From Polyangiaceae bacterium (lineage in GTDB: Bacteria > Myxococcota_A > Polyangia > Polyangiales > Polyangiaceae), in the NCBI GenBank assembly GCA_041389725.1, contig JAWKRG010000013.1, forward strand, positions 62,001-126,000: DNA of 64,000 bases. The letters run 5' to 3'. Below, piece after piece: positions 8,767-17,530 of the stretch (within the stretch, counting starts at the first letter, position 1; every line of letters begins with the position of its first letter). The notes beneath the pieces are model-generated. The model searched no databases. It saw only the letters and a list, made by a program, of their open reading frames with translations, and was not told where the DNA came from. The translations under genes and the position numbers were made by a program.

Positions 8767-8964
8767 CGGTGGTTCTCCTTGGTTGAGCGCGTGGCTCATC
8801 TGGCGTCGCCTCAGGCCAGAGCAAGAGCCGGGCCACCGCGAATCCTGCGAGCTCCCGACGCTCCCGGAACCGCTGCGGCGCCAAACTGACGCCGAATCGC
8901 CACGCCCCGTGGCGCGCTCGTGACAGAGTGACAGCGCCAACGCACAACCGGCTTGCACTCCAGT
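8767..8964. other. Upstream region of the 101-residue gene
   Basis: About 200 bp between the start of the minus-strand 101-residue gene and the first 96-bp repeat. The only clear signal is the AAGGAG ribosome-binding site at the left edge. Translated frames look random. Confidence 0.4.
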
Positions 8965-9060
8965 CCGACGCGTCGTTCCCGCCCGAGGGGTGGGCGTCGA
9001 ACACTTTCATCGCAACTGACTTGAAGCGCTTGCCGAACACCGTGCCCACCCGCCCAGGGA
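8965..9060. repeat. 96-bp direct repeat, left copy
   Basis: This block is repeated at 11935-12030 with 94 of 96 positions the same (differences in CGTTCCCGCCCG/CGTTCCCTCCCG and GTGGGCGTC/GTGGGTGTC). Flanking bases differ on both sides, so the edges are sharp. On the minus strand both copies are open and encode GTVFGKRFKSVAMKVFD followed by (A/T)HPSGGNDA, with one difference silent, which hints that it is a fragment of a former gene. The two copies bracket the HNH pseudogene. Confidence 0.85.
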
Positions 9061-9110
9061 AGATCTGTCCGAAGCGAGGGCGCCAACCCGACAGGTCAGG
9101 CCAGCGTGCA

Positions 9111-9490
9111 TTCGCCAGCGAAGGAAGTGCGTGGTCGAAGCGCGCCCCGCGGGCCGCATTCGCCAGCGAAGGAAGTGGCTCATCGCGTCGGCCCAGCACT
9201 CGGCAGCGCACCAGCGAAGGAAGTGTCGCCGAGGCGGTGCGCGGATGCCGCATTCGCCAGCGAAGGAAGTGTCGCCGACAGTGCGCGGATGCCGCATTCG
9301 CCAGTGAAGGAAGCGTTGCCGAGGCAGTGCGCGGGGCAGCCTCCGTCAGCGAAGGAAGTGTCGCCGAGGCAGCGCGCGGGGCAGCCTCCGTCAGCGAAGG
9401 AAGTGTCGCCGAGGCAGCGCGCGGGGCAGCCTCCGTCAGCGAAGAAGTGGTTCATCGCGTCGGGCCAGCATTCACCAGCGAAGGAAGTGC
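9111..9490. repeat. Array of palindromic TTCGCCAGCGAAGGAAGTG units
   Basis: Nine copies of a TTCGCCAGCGAAGGAAGTG-like word begin near 9111, 9159, 9207, 9254, 9297, 9342, 9388, 9432 and 9471. The core TTCGC-CA-GCGAA is an inverted repeat. Copies six to eight are near-identical 45-bp tandem units. Open frames crossing the array arise from its 3n period and do not look like a protein. The same core word occurs in the HNH pseudogene at 11265-11474. Confidence 0.8.
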
Positions 9491-9902
9491 GGCATCCAAG
9501 CGGCCCCCGCGTGCTGTCTTCGCTAGCGCGCGAGTGAAGGAAGACCTGTTCGGTGCGCGTTGGTGCCCCGCCATCGCCATAGGCAGGCGAGTGGAATTGC
9601 CTGCGCGCCGACGGAGGACGACAACAACTTTGCAGCGAGCCAAGCTGGCGTGCAGGCGCTCAGCGCATGCGTTCCGGAAAGTGATCTCGTCGGTCGATTC
9701 ATGTTGACGCGGTTCCCGACGCGCCGCGCGAGATCGGTGCGAGTCGTTCCACCAACACGCCTTGCGGCCACGACCTTGCTTGCTGAGTGGCTTTCGCAAC
9801 GAAATCGTTTTCACCGTCGTCGAGGGCGACGAAAACGCACTGGCGTGGCACTCGTGAGGACGAAATTTCCCGTGGTATGCCGAAAGAAAGAAAGGGGGTG
9901 GC
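9491..9902. other. Stretch without recognisable gene
   Basis: About 410 bp between the repeat array and the HNH gene. Frames are open on both strands but have no recognisable motifs. The last bases, AAAGGGGGTGGC just before 9903, are the ribosome-binding site of the HNH gene. Confidence 0.4.
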
Positions 9903-11701
9903 ATGGTAGCCATCGAAGGGACGGAGTCGCAAAAGCAGGATAGGAACGTGGCGTTGCCGTGGGGTGTTGCTGAGGCTGCATCGGACACGGATGCGGAATC
10001 GGTCGTTCAGGCGGCAGGCGAAAGCGAACTTGGCGAGAGGCTCGCGATGCTGTCCAACACCGAACTCTGGACTCGCACGCTTGCGTCGAATGCGCGTCGT
10101 CGTGATGCGATCGCGAGGCTGGTCGCGCACCTGGCCGAAGTAGAGCGTCGCCAGCTTTACTTGCGGGAGGGATACTCCTCACTCTACGACTTCTGCCTGC
10201 GCGGGCTCGGCATGAGTGAAGGCGAGGCACACCGCAGCATCTCGAGTGCGCGAGTGGTGCGGCGCTTCCCGATTGCAGTGAGCATGCTCGCCGACGGGCG
10301 CCTGCACCTGACTGGGCTCTCGCTATTGGCGAGTCGACTCACCGAAAGCAATCACGCAGAGTTGCTCCAGGAAGCGTGCGGCAAGACCAAGGCGGATATC
10401 CAGGCGGTGCTGGCGAGCCGTTTTCCCCGGCCGGACGTGCCAGATTGCATCGAGTTGCTCGATGCTGGGGATTGGTGCAGAGGCTCGAACGAAGAAGCCG
10501 CCAACCCAGCGGCTGGATCGGAACACTGCGGTGACGCGCATGCGGGAGCGCGTTCCGCAAGTGGCACTCGAGCAGCGGCCACTCCGAAGGTGTTCGGATG
10601 CGTTGGAAGCGACGACGCTAGATCTAGCGATTGCAGAACGCGAGAACAGATGACGGGGGATCCTGTAGGAACAGAGTTCCGCGACCGCATCGAGGCGCGG
10701 TCCGCCGAACGTTTCGCGATTCGCTTCAGCGCCAGCGCCGCCTTCAAGGCGAAGCTCGAACACGCGCGCAACTTGATGAGCCACGTGGGCCGGGGCCTGG
10801 AGACCGTGTTCGAACGCGCGTTGGACTTGCTGATTGCCGAGCGCGAGAACAGAGTGCTGGGCAAGACCGACAGGCCTCGGTCAGTTCGGGCGCGAAGCAC
10901 GGGCGCCGACGCGCCAGTCGAAGCGAGAGGTGACCGGGACGCCGGTCAGTGCACCTATGTGTCGCCTGCCGGAGTGCACTGCACCGCGCGGGCCTTCCTG
11001 AACTTCGATCACATCAAAGAACGCGCGAACGGCGGCGGGGCGCAGCCGACAATGGGCAACTGCTGTGCGCAGCGCACAATCAGATGCGCGCGAGGCAAAC
11101 CTTCGGGGACGCGTTCATGGACGACAAGATCGCACGCCGTCGGCGCAAGACGAGATCGAGCGTCGCGGTCGCAAAGGAAGGCGCAGCGTCCCCCGCTGGC
11201 ACTCGCCAGCAAAGTTCGCGGACCTCCGACAATGTTGATCACGGGGAAGACGCGGCCGCTGAACGCGTTCGCCGGCGAAGGTCGCCAGCACTGGACCTCG
11301 AGGGCGGGGGAGCCGCAAGCGGTGAGCGCATCCGCCAGCGAAGGTCGCCTGCGCTGGACATCGAGGGCGGGAGAGCCGCAAGCGTTGAGTGCATCCGCCA
11401 GCGAAGGTCGCGGATGTTGGACGTCGAAGGTGGAGACGACGCTAGCAGTGAACGCGTTCGCCAGCGAAGGTCGCGGACGGGGAGCGCTGTTGGCCGTCCG
11501 CAGCGGACATCGGCCCCAGAGCCGGCAAGGGCGCAGGTCGTGTCGGCGACGCAGCACTCGAAGCTCGTCTCCGCATTGGCTGCCATGGGTTTCAAGAGGA
11601 GCGAGTGCGACAGAGCAGTCGCAGAACTCGCGCACCGTGGGGATACACTGACGATGGACCAGCTGATCCGTCGAGCGCTGGCCTTGCTCGTACCCGGATA
11701 G
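9903..11701 (+). pseudogene. HNH endonuclease gene with frameshift
   Basis: The start at 9903 follows a GGGGGTG site. The N-terminal part (RRQLYLREGYSSLYDFCLRG, then SEGEAHRSISSARVVRRFP, then LLASRLTESNHAELL) matches a large family of HNH proteins that I know from myxobacteria. The C-terminal HNH module begins CTYVSPAGVHC and LNFDHIKERANGGG, where the frame breaks at about 11035-11046; the rest (DNGQLLCAAHNQMRARQTFG and onward) continues in another frame to 11701 and ends in a RuvA-C-terminal-like helical segment (LVSALAAMGFKRSECDRAV). A patch near 10605-10650 encodes LDLAIAERENR out of frame and resembles the true LDLLIAERENR at about 10828-10858, so the middle is also disturbed. Four in-frame copies of a 20-21 residue repeat lie downstream. 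Probably inactive, unless the shift is a sequencing error. Confidence 0.8.
11265..11474 (+). repeat. Four 60-63 bp repeats within the HNH gene
   Basis: Copies of G-C-G/A-TYCGCCRGCGAAGGTCGC begin at 11265, 11325, 11391 and 11454 with periods of 60-63 bp. In the second frame of the HNH gene they encode ERIRQRRSPALDIEGG-type units. The word TTCGCCAGCGAAGG is shared with the extragenic array at 9111-9490, so a palindromic element appears to have spread into the coding region. Confidence 0.75.
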
Positions 11702-12300
11702 GGCGAGCGGACCACGACTCGATTTTGCACACCGCGTCGACCCCGGAACGCGAGCGACCCCGACAGTCGCCGCGCGTCTCCTGCGTCCCAACGCGAGCGA
11801 TCTCCAGGCATGCTGTTCTCGACGCGGCGTGGGTCCGAGCGGTACGGAATGTCATCTACACACCAGGACGCGACCGCGACATGCCTATGCGTGAGAGGCT
11901 GCGGAGGATTCAGCGCAACCCCGCAATCCCGCGGCCGACGCGTCGTTCCCTCCCGAGGGGTGGGTGTCGAACACTTTCATCGCAACTGACTTGAAGCGCT
12001 TGCCGAACACCGTGCCCACCCGCCCAGGGATCTTTTTTGTGCTCCAAGGTAGCGGCGTGGCGTGTTGGCGAATCGAGACCGTTGGCACCGACGGATTCCG
12101 CTTCGGACTGCCTCGGACTGCGCCGGCCCGCTTCGGACCACCTCAGCATGCTGGGGCCAGTTCGGACTGCTTCGGCCTAGGTCGACCCGCTTCGGACTGC
12201 TTCGGACTGCGCCGACCCGCTTCGGACTACGCCAGCCTGCTTCGGCCTGCTTCGCCTGCGCCACCACATCCGCTTCGACCTCGGTCGCGGCGGGGCGCTA
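11702..12300. other. Non-coding, repeat-bearing stretch
   Basis: No convincing gene. It holds the right copy of the 96-bp repeat (11935-12030) and, from about 12100 to 12256, a degenerate series of CGCTTCGGACTGC-like decamers in which CTTCGGACTG or CTTCGGCCTG recurs roughly every 10-30 bp. Translations are low-complexity. Confidence 0.55.
11935..12030. repeat. 96-bp direct repeat, right copy
   Basis: Second copy of the block at 8965-9060 (two mismatches). It ends at CGCCCAGGGA exactly as the left copy does; beyond that the sequences diverge (AGATCTGTCC against TCTTTTTTGT). The pair brackets 2.87 kb containing the palindromic array and the HNH pseudogene. Confidence 0.85.
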
Positions 12301-12795
12301 GACACCGAGGCTCGCGGTCGGAAGCTACCGCGCGCCCTTGCAGCAGCGGTAACCAGTCTGCATGCCACGACCTCGATGGCGGCGCGCTCGACACCGAGGC
12401 TCGCGGTCGGAAGCTACCGCGCGCCCTTGCAGCAGCGGTAACCAGTCTGCATGCCACGACCTCGATGGCGGCGCGCTCGACACCGAGGCTCGCGGTCGGA
12501 AGCTACCGCGCGCCCTTGCAGCAGCGGTAACTTCAGTCTGCATGCCACGACCTCAATGGTGGCGCGCTCGACACCGAGACCTCGCGGTCGGAAGCTACCG
12601 CGCCCTTGCAGCAGCGGTAACCAGTCTGCATGCCGCGACCTCGATGGTGGCGCGCTTGACACCGAGACTCGCGGTCGGAAGCTACCGCGCGCCCTTGCAG
12701 CAGCGGTAACCAGTCTGCATGCCGCGACCTCGATCGCGGTGGCGCGCTAGACACCGAGGCTCGCGGTCGGAAGCTACCGCGCGCCCTTGCAGCAG
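12301..12795. repeat. Six tandem 88-92 bp copies of a gene 3' end
   Basis: Units begin GACACCGAG at 12301, 12390, 12479, 12570, 12658 and 12750. Each carries, on the minus strand, ATGCAGACTGGTTACCGCTG through to the stop, i.e. the last codons of the neighbouring SUMF1 lipoprotein gene (MQTGFRCCKGAR in the gene, MQTGYRCCKGAR in the repeats) plus about 50 bp after its stop. The last unit runs into the gene. There are no unique spacers, so this is not a CRISPR array. Confidence 0.9.
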
Positions 12796-14480
12796 CGGAA
12801 ACCGGTTTGCATGCCGGCGTAGACTTCGCCGTGGTTGTCCGTGGCAGCGCGGCAGCGGTTGCGACCGATCAGCCACCAACCGCCGCGCAGAATGGAGCGC
12901 TTGTCGGATCCTTGGCGCGTCGTCCACTCGTCGACGTTGCCCACCAGGTTGAACACCCCGAAGGGGCTCTTGCACTCCGACAGCGCGTCGCGGGCCACTC
13001 GGTGGTCGATGAACACGTCTGGCGCACTGACCAATTGTTCCTCGGGAAAGTCGTGGTTGCAGCGCTTTCCGTCCCTCACATAGCCGTAGGGATACGGCGA
13101 AGCGGCCTCGCCTTCGCAGGCGAACTCCCACTCGTTCTCGTAGCAGAGGCGCTTGTCCATCTTGCCACAGAGATTCTGGGCTTCGGTCCAGTTCACGTGA
13201 GTGATCGGATAGGCGTAGCCCTCGGGTTGGAACTCGTAGCGGTCGATGCAGTAGCGCATCGGTACGTTCTGGCCCTCGCAGCTGCTGGGCTCCGCGAATT
13301 CCGCGCAGGCGATCTTCTGACCGACACTGAGCCGAGGCAGCCAACGCTTGCATTGCTGTTTGGGCTCTGCGCAGCGCGTGCCCTTGATCTCCACCATGTC
13401 CACCGGGCATGCAGCATTGGCCGGCTCGTAGGCGGGCGGCGAGACATCGGGCAGCGTCCCTGAAGCGCGCAGGAAGCCGCGCATCCCCGGTGGGTCGCGG
13501 TCTTCTTGGGTCGCTGACCCGGCGAGTGCACCCTTGGCAGAAGGGTCGGCCATCGCCACGGACGCCGCTGCAGAGGAGTCCGTCGTCGCCAAAGCCGCTG
13601 CTGCTACCAGTGCCGCGCGGTCAGGCTTCTTGCAGCAGCGAAACCCAGTGGTGAAGTCGTGATACTCCGGGCCGTGGGCAGAGGTGACGTAGGCGCAGCC
13701 CTTGCCGTTCTCGGTCTCGTCCAGGTAGTGCCCGCCCATGGCCAGCGGCCGCACGTAGCGGCTCGCCGTCCACTCCAACAGGTTGCCAACCAAGTCGTAG
13801 ATCCCATCGGGAGACGCACAGCTCTCGAACTCGCCAGTCTTGGATACGGTCTCGTCCAGCTGATTGAGTTTTGGATTGTTGAGCGAGACGCTGTCGGTTT
13901 CGTGCTTGCCGAACAGTCGACTCACGGGGTGCTCACGCCGCGCGGTATTGCACGCGCCGGCCTGGTGCTTTGCACCGTAAGGGTAGGTGCGTTTGCCGCG
14001 CCCCTTCCCTTCGCACGCGAGCAGCCACTCTTCGGTCGTGCACAGGTATTTGTCGGATCGCTTGCAAGCGAGTTCCGCCTCCCCCGCGGAGATGTAGGCC
14101 TGAGGCACGACGCCAGCACGACTCTGGGCGCGGACCTTCTTGGCACCGACGGAGCGATAGGGTGAGTGGTCCGTGCCGTCTTCGTTCACCAGGCTCGCTT
14201 CCCAGCGATCGACGCAGACCTTGCCTGCCACCAGCGCCATATCATCGGGACAAGCGCGGGGGCCACGCGGCACGGACGCCTCACGCTCGCCCGTGTTCGC
14301 GGGCGCGTTCAGGGTTCCCCCTGCTCCACCTTCTGACGCAGCGGTTCGTGTCGCAGCGGTCGACTCGGTCAGCGCGCCTGCGGACGCCGCGGGAGCAGCT
14401 TCTTCGGCCGGCGCAGATCCCGGCCCCTTGTCGTTGCAGGCAACGACGGCCACGAGCAGCAGCATCCAGCGAAGTCGCAT
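12774..14480 (-). CDS. Lipoprotein with two SUMF1/FGE-like domains
   Basis: 568 residues. The start at 14480 gives MRLRWMLLLVAVVAC with a lipobox. After an Ala/Thr-rich linker come two domains of the formylglycine-generating-enzyme fold: residues ~77-283 (ACPDDMALVAG ... YDLVGNLLEW ... GFRCC) and ~358-568 (ACPVDMVEIKG ... RYCIDRYEF ... LVGNVDEW ... GFRCC). In true FGE the motif GGS-x-x-C supplies the copper/substrate cysteines; here domain 2 has GGWWLIGRNRC and domain 1 GGHYLDE, so catalysis is unlikely and a binding or scaffold role is more probable. The 3' end has been amplified into a tandem array downstream. No sulfatase gene is nearby. Confidence 0.85.
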   Translation of the reverse strand: MRLRWMLLLVAVVACNDKGPGSAPAEEAAPAASAGALTESTAATRTAASEGGAGGTLNAPANTGEREASVPRGPRACPDDMALVAGKVCVDRWEASLVNEDGTDHSPYRSVGAKKVRAQSRAGVVPQAYISAGEAELACKRSDKYLCTTEEWLLACEGKGRGKRTYPYGAKHQAGACNTARREHPVSRLFGKHETDSVSLNNPKLNQLDETVSKTGEFESCASPDGIYDLVGNLLEWTASRYVRPLAMGGHYLDETENGKGCAYVTSAHGPEYHDFTTGFRCCKKPDRAALVAAAALATTDSSAAASVAMADPSAKGALAGSATQEDRDPPGMRGFLRASGTLPDVSPPAYEPANAACPVDMVEIKGTRCAEPKQQCKRWLPRLSVGQKIACAEFAEPSSCEGQNVPMRYCIDRYEFQPEGYAYPITHVNWTEAQNLCGKMDKRLCYENEWEFACEGEAASPYPYGYVRDGKRCNHDFPEEQLVSAPDVFIDHRVARDALSECKSPFGVFNLVGNVDEWTTRQGSDKRSILRGGWWLIGRNRCRAATDNHGEVYAGMQTGFRCCKGAR

Positions 14481-14756
14481 CGTACAAACGATACTCGCGG
14501 CCGGGAGGTCGGCAAAAAACGCAGCCGTCGGGGCGCCGCAAAAAGCGCGCCCCCAAACTGCGCCGCAAGAAACGCAGTTCTCACAGCGCTCCAGAAGCGC
14601 AGCTGCTCCCACTGCCGCAAAAAGGGCGCAGCCACGGCGCCGCAAGAAAGGGCTCCGAAAGGCGCCGCAAGAAAGGGCTCCGAAAGGCGCCGCAAGAAAG
14701 GGCTCCGAAAGGCGCCGTAAGAAGCGCAGCCAGTCAGGGCTCAGCGCGACGGCTAC
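14481..14756. repeat. Intergenic region with 25-bp minisatellite
   Basis: Three exact 25-bp units GGCGCCGCAAGAAAGGGCTC-CGAAA start at 14636, 14661 and 14686, with a degenerate fourth from 14711. Related GCCGCAAGAAACGCAG and GCCGCAAAAAGGGCGCAG words occur from 14530 onward. The stretch lies upstream of the two-domain SUMF1 gene and downstream of the protease gene. It appears non-coding. Confidence 0.7.
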
Positions 14757-15173
14757 TCAGGCGACATGCATCAGGTCGAGGAGCGGTGCCTCGGGACTCT
14801 CGGGGTTGACCCGCGCCTCTCGGGACCTGGGATCCACGATCAAATCCAGGCCTTCGAGCGGGATCTGGCCGATCAGCGGCGTGGCCCCAGTCGGAATGAC
14901 GAGGGCGTCGCAGGTCATCTCGCGGCCCAAGATCTCGATGCGGAGCCCGGCCACCCAGGGGAAATCCACCACGATGCCGCGAGCATCTCGCACCTTGCGA
15001 ATTCCTGCGAAAACGCCTCCTACTTGCTTCACGACGTCTTCGGGCAGCGCCAGGGTTGTCGCTCCAGTATCCACCAGGGCGTCGATCTCGACGCTGCGGA
15101 TCGCCTCCGGGGCGATGTGTCCCTGCCGGCAATTCTCAATATCTGTGTGATTCGTAATCTTCAGCTTGGTCAT
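14757..15173 (-). CDS. Retropepsin-like aspartic protease
   Basis: 138 residues from ATG 15173 (an ATG at 15206 would add 11 Gly-rich residues). The active-site motif is ALVDTGATTLALPEDVV at about residues 35-51, followed by a flap region and the hydrophobic segment LIGQIPLEGLDLIVDP, which matches the second conserved element of clan AA single-domain bacterial aspartic proteases. Such proteins work as homodimers. It has no signal peptide. The substrate is unknown. Confidence 0.8.
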   Translation of the reverse strand: MTKLKITNHTDIENCRQGHIAPEAIRSVEIDALVDTGATTLALPEDVVKQVGGVFAGIRKVRDARGIVVDFPWVAGLRIEILGREMTCDALVIPTGATPLIGQIPLEGLDLIVDPRSREARVNPESPEAPLLDLMHVA

Positions 15174-15301
15174 GACTCGTCCATCGGCGCCGCCGGAGCC
15201 GCCCATCGGCCAGAACGCGTCGCAGTTGCCCCGAGTCTAGCGCTCGAGGCACGGGGGCGCACATCCAAGGGTGCGCGCTCGCGGTGCGCAGAGTGCCGTC
15301 C

Positions 15302-15889
15302 CTAGTAGCAGGTGAAGAACCCGCTCGGCAACGCGGGTAGCAGCGTGGCTTGGCAGTCCGTGTTCGTCGGGCACTCGTCTTTGCTCGCATCGCAGACTTG
15401 CGCGGTCTGAGGGCCGCCCACGCACGTGATCCTGCAATCCACGACGACGGTACTGGTACCCGGGATGTGCTGATAGCAGCACAGCCCTGCAGCGCAATTC
15501 TGCGGGCTGGCGCAGCGAATGGACACCTTGTCGTCGCAGGGCTCGTTGAGTCCTTGGCACACGCCGGTTCCTCCGCTGTAGCAGCACGCCGACGTAGTCA
15601 CGTCGCAAGAGGTCCCGCCACAGTCAATCGAACCGACTGGCACGCCTGCTCCTGGTCCCGCATCCGCGCCCGCGCCACCGCTGGACGCGCCACCACTGGA
15701 CGCACCGCCACTGGACGCACCGCCACTGGAGGCTCCGCCGCCCGACGCGCCCCCACCGCCCCCGGTCGACGCGCCACTGGCTCCTCCAGCAGCCGCGCCG
15801 GCCGCGGCGTCCGAGCCTGGCGTCGACCCCACTGAACTCGTCGAGCAACCCAGGAGACCGAGCAACACGAGTACGGAGAGGCGCACCAT
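15302..15889 (-). CDS. Cys-rich lipoprotein with Gly/Ser linker
   Basis: 195 residues. MVRLSVLVLLGLLGC is a signal peptide with lipobox. Residues ~20-85 are a Gly/Ala/Ser-rich spacer with repeated GGASS units, produced by a repeating 12-15 bp DNA motif. The distal domain has about 14 cysteines (CGGTSCDV, SACCYSG, GLCCYQ, CVGGP) consistent with a disulfide-knotted outer-surface module. This architecture is common among myxobacterial lipoproteins; the role is unknown. Confidence 0.75.
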   Translation of the reverse strand: MVRLSVLVLLGLLGCSTSSVGSTPGSDAAAGAAAGGASGASTGGGGGASGGGASSGGASSGGASSGGASSGGAGADAGPGAGVPVGSIDCGGTSCDVTTSACCYSGGTGVCQGLNEPCDDKVSIRCASPQNCAAGLCCYQHIPGTSTVVVDCRITCVGGPQTAQVCDASKDECPTNTDCQATLLPALPSGFFTCY

Positions 15890-15950
15890 TCTTTGATGCT
15901 ACCGGGGCGGATGAGCCTCGTCCACTAGCCCACGCGAAGCCTCGACTCGC

Positions 15951-16010
15951 CCACCGCAGCCCGCACGACGCCCGACTGAGCCACCGCAGCCCGCACGACG
16001 CCCGACTGAG
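15951..16010. repeat. 30-bp direct repeat, two copies
   Basis: Two adjacent identical 30-bp units, each beginning CCACCGCAGCCCGCACGACG and ending CCCGACTGAG, lie at 15951-15980 and 15981-16010 between the start of the Cys-rich lipoprotein gene and the stop of the CBS gene. No coding function seen. Confidence 0.75.
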
Positions 16011-16088
16011 CCACGCGAAACTCGACGCCTGGCGTGGGAGGCGACGGTCGGGACGCAGCGCGTCGAGACCCAACCCCAATGAATACCC

Positions 16089-16550
16089 TCAACTCGACAC
16101 GTGGCGACAGACGTCGAGGGTAGTCACGACACCGAGCAAGTGCTTGGCGTCATCGAGCACGAGGATGCGATGGATGCGGCGCGCTGACATCAAGGCCGCG
16201 GCTTCCTGCACCGTCGCATCGGGTTCCAGCGCAACCACGTGCTGGTTCATCAGGCTGCTCACGGGCAACTTGGCGCGGTCCACCGGGCGCTCGCTGTGGA
16301 TCAGGTGCAAGAGCGCGCCGGCGTCGTAGAAGCTATTCTCGGCTTCGCCGGCGGCGGACTCTTGCGCCGCCCAAAGCGCATCCGTCATGGAAAAGACGCC
16401 CACCACAGCACCGGCGGCGTCCTCCACGGGCAGTCCCAGGACCCCGTGTTCCAGCATCTTTCTCACGGCATCTTCCACCGGCGTGGTCGGCGGAATGCTC
16501 GCGACATCCTTGGTCATGATCGCCGACAGGGGCATGTCCAGCGCGCTCAT
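16089..16550 (-). CDS. CBS-domain pair protein
   Basis: 153 residues, preceded by GGAGGAACC. Two CBS motifs form one Bateman module: residues ~6-65 (IMTKDVASIPPTTPVEDAV ... GVLGLPVED) and ~95-150 (LMNQHVVALEPDATVQEAA ... RIHRILVLDD, GVVTTLDVCRHV). Such stand-alone modules bind adenine nucleotides and act as energy or redox sensors. It is divergent from the SUMF1 gene at 16604, with 53 bp between. Confidence 0.88.
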   Translation of the reverse strand: MSALDMPLSAIMTKDVASIPPTTPVEDAVRKMLEHGVLGLPVEDAAGAVVGVFSMTDALWAAQESAAGEAENSFYDAGALLHLIHSERPVDRAKLPVSSLMNQHVVALEPDATVQEAAALMSARRIHRILVLDDAKHLLGVVTTLDVCRHVSS

Positions 16551-16603
16551 GGTTCCTCCGGCTTGGCCGCTTGCGGCCAGTTGCTTCTACAATAGCACTT
16601 TGC

Positions 16604-17530
16604 ATGCGCCGTGAAGTCTTGTTGGGGGCCGCAATCCTTTCGCTAGGAGCGCTGCTGCCTTCCCTCGGCACGCGCTTCGCGAGCGCGCACCCTTCGAACA
16701 CTTCCGCGTTCCATGCGAGCAAACGCAGCCCCGGCCGACGAGCGCAAGGCGTTCGACCTTGCCCTGCGGACATGGTGCGGGTGGGCAGCGCGCTCTGCGT
16801 GGATCGCTACGAGGCGCACATCGTGGACCGCCGCAGCGGCCACGCGACTTCGCCCTACTACTCCGCCAATCCGCTCTTGGCCGTGCGCGACCACGCCGAG
16901 TGGGTGAAGCGCAGTCAGCGCACCGGACCGTACCGCATGCACGATTTTGCGCTGCCGCCGCTGCCTGAGTTCCAGCGCGAGACGGAGTTCGTGCCGGTGG
17001 CTCGCTCGGAACCGGACGTGTTGCCTTCGGCCTACGTCGACTACTACGTCGCACGCAAAGCCTGCGCGAACGCCGACAAACGCCTGTGCACGCATGACGA
17101 ATGGCTGTCCGCGTGCCGGGGAAGCGAGCGCCGACGATACCCCTACGGCCTGCAATACGAGCCAGGCCGCTGCAACGTCACGCGAGGGCTGCACCCCGCC
17201 AGCGTGCTGCATACTCCAGGTGACTTCGGCGGAACCGACCCGCGCATGAACCTAGTCAGCGATGCTCGGCTTGCGCTGCTGCTCCGTACCGGCACGCTCG
17301 ACGAATGCGTGAGCCCCTGGGACGATGACGGCATCTACGACATGGTCGGGAACTTGGACGAGTGGGTGGAAGATCCGCGGGGCACGTTCTTGGGCGGCTT
17401 CTACGCGCGTGACATGCCTTGGGGCTGCGATGCGCGCATCGACATCCACTCCGCTGACTACTACGACTACAGCACTGGCTTTCGCTGCTGCCGTGATGCG
17501 CTCAAGCTGGCAAGTGGAAGGGACCGCTGA
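16604..17530 (+). CDS. Exported SUMF1/FGE-like protein
   Basis: 308 residues from ATG 16604. The N-terminus MRREVLLGAAILSLGALLPS is a signal peptide with a likely cleavage near FASA. One SUMF1-type domain spans ~50-305: CPADMVRVGSALCVDRYEAH, DKRLCTHDEWLSACRG, YDMVGNLDEWVED, and the terminal STGFRCC. The catalytic GGS-x-x-C motif of genuine FGE is replaced by LGGFYARDMPWGC, so it is probably not a formylglycine synthase. Its 3' end overlaps the convergent PhoX-like gene by 29 bp. Confidence 0.82.
   Translation: MRREVLLGAAILSLGALLPSLGTRFASAHPSNTSAFHASKRSPGRRAQGVRPCPADMVRVGSALCVDRYEAHIVDRRSGHATSPYYSANPLLAVRDHAEWVKRSQRTGPYRMHDFALPPLPEFQRETEFVPVARSEPDVLPSAYVDYYVARKACANADKRLCTHDEWLSACRGSERRRYPYGLQYEPGRCNVTRGLHPASVLHTPGDFGGTDPRMNLVSDARLALLLRTGTLDECVSPWDDDGIYDMVGNLDEWVEDPRGTFLGGFYARDMPWGCDARIDIHSADYYDYSTGFRCCRDALKLASGRDR

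Noticed and set aside
9106..9537. 143-residue open frame across the palindromic array
   Set aside because: Its frame is open only because repeats have a 3n period; the translation is a simple repeat and there is no ribosome-binding site.
12301..12795. CRISPR-like array of six ~90-bp units
   Set aside because: The units are contiguous and contain the SUMF1 gene terminus; there are no unique spacers and no cas genes nearby.
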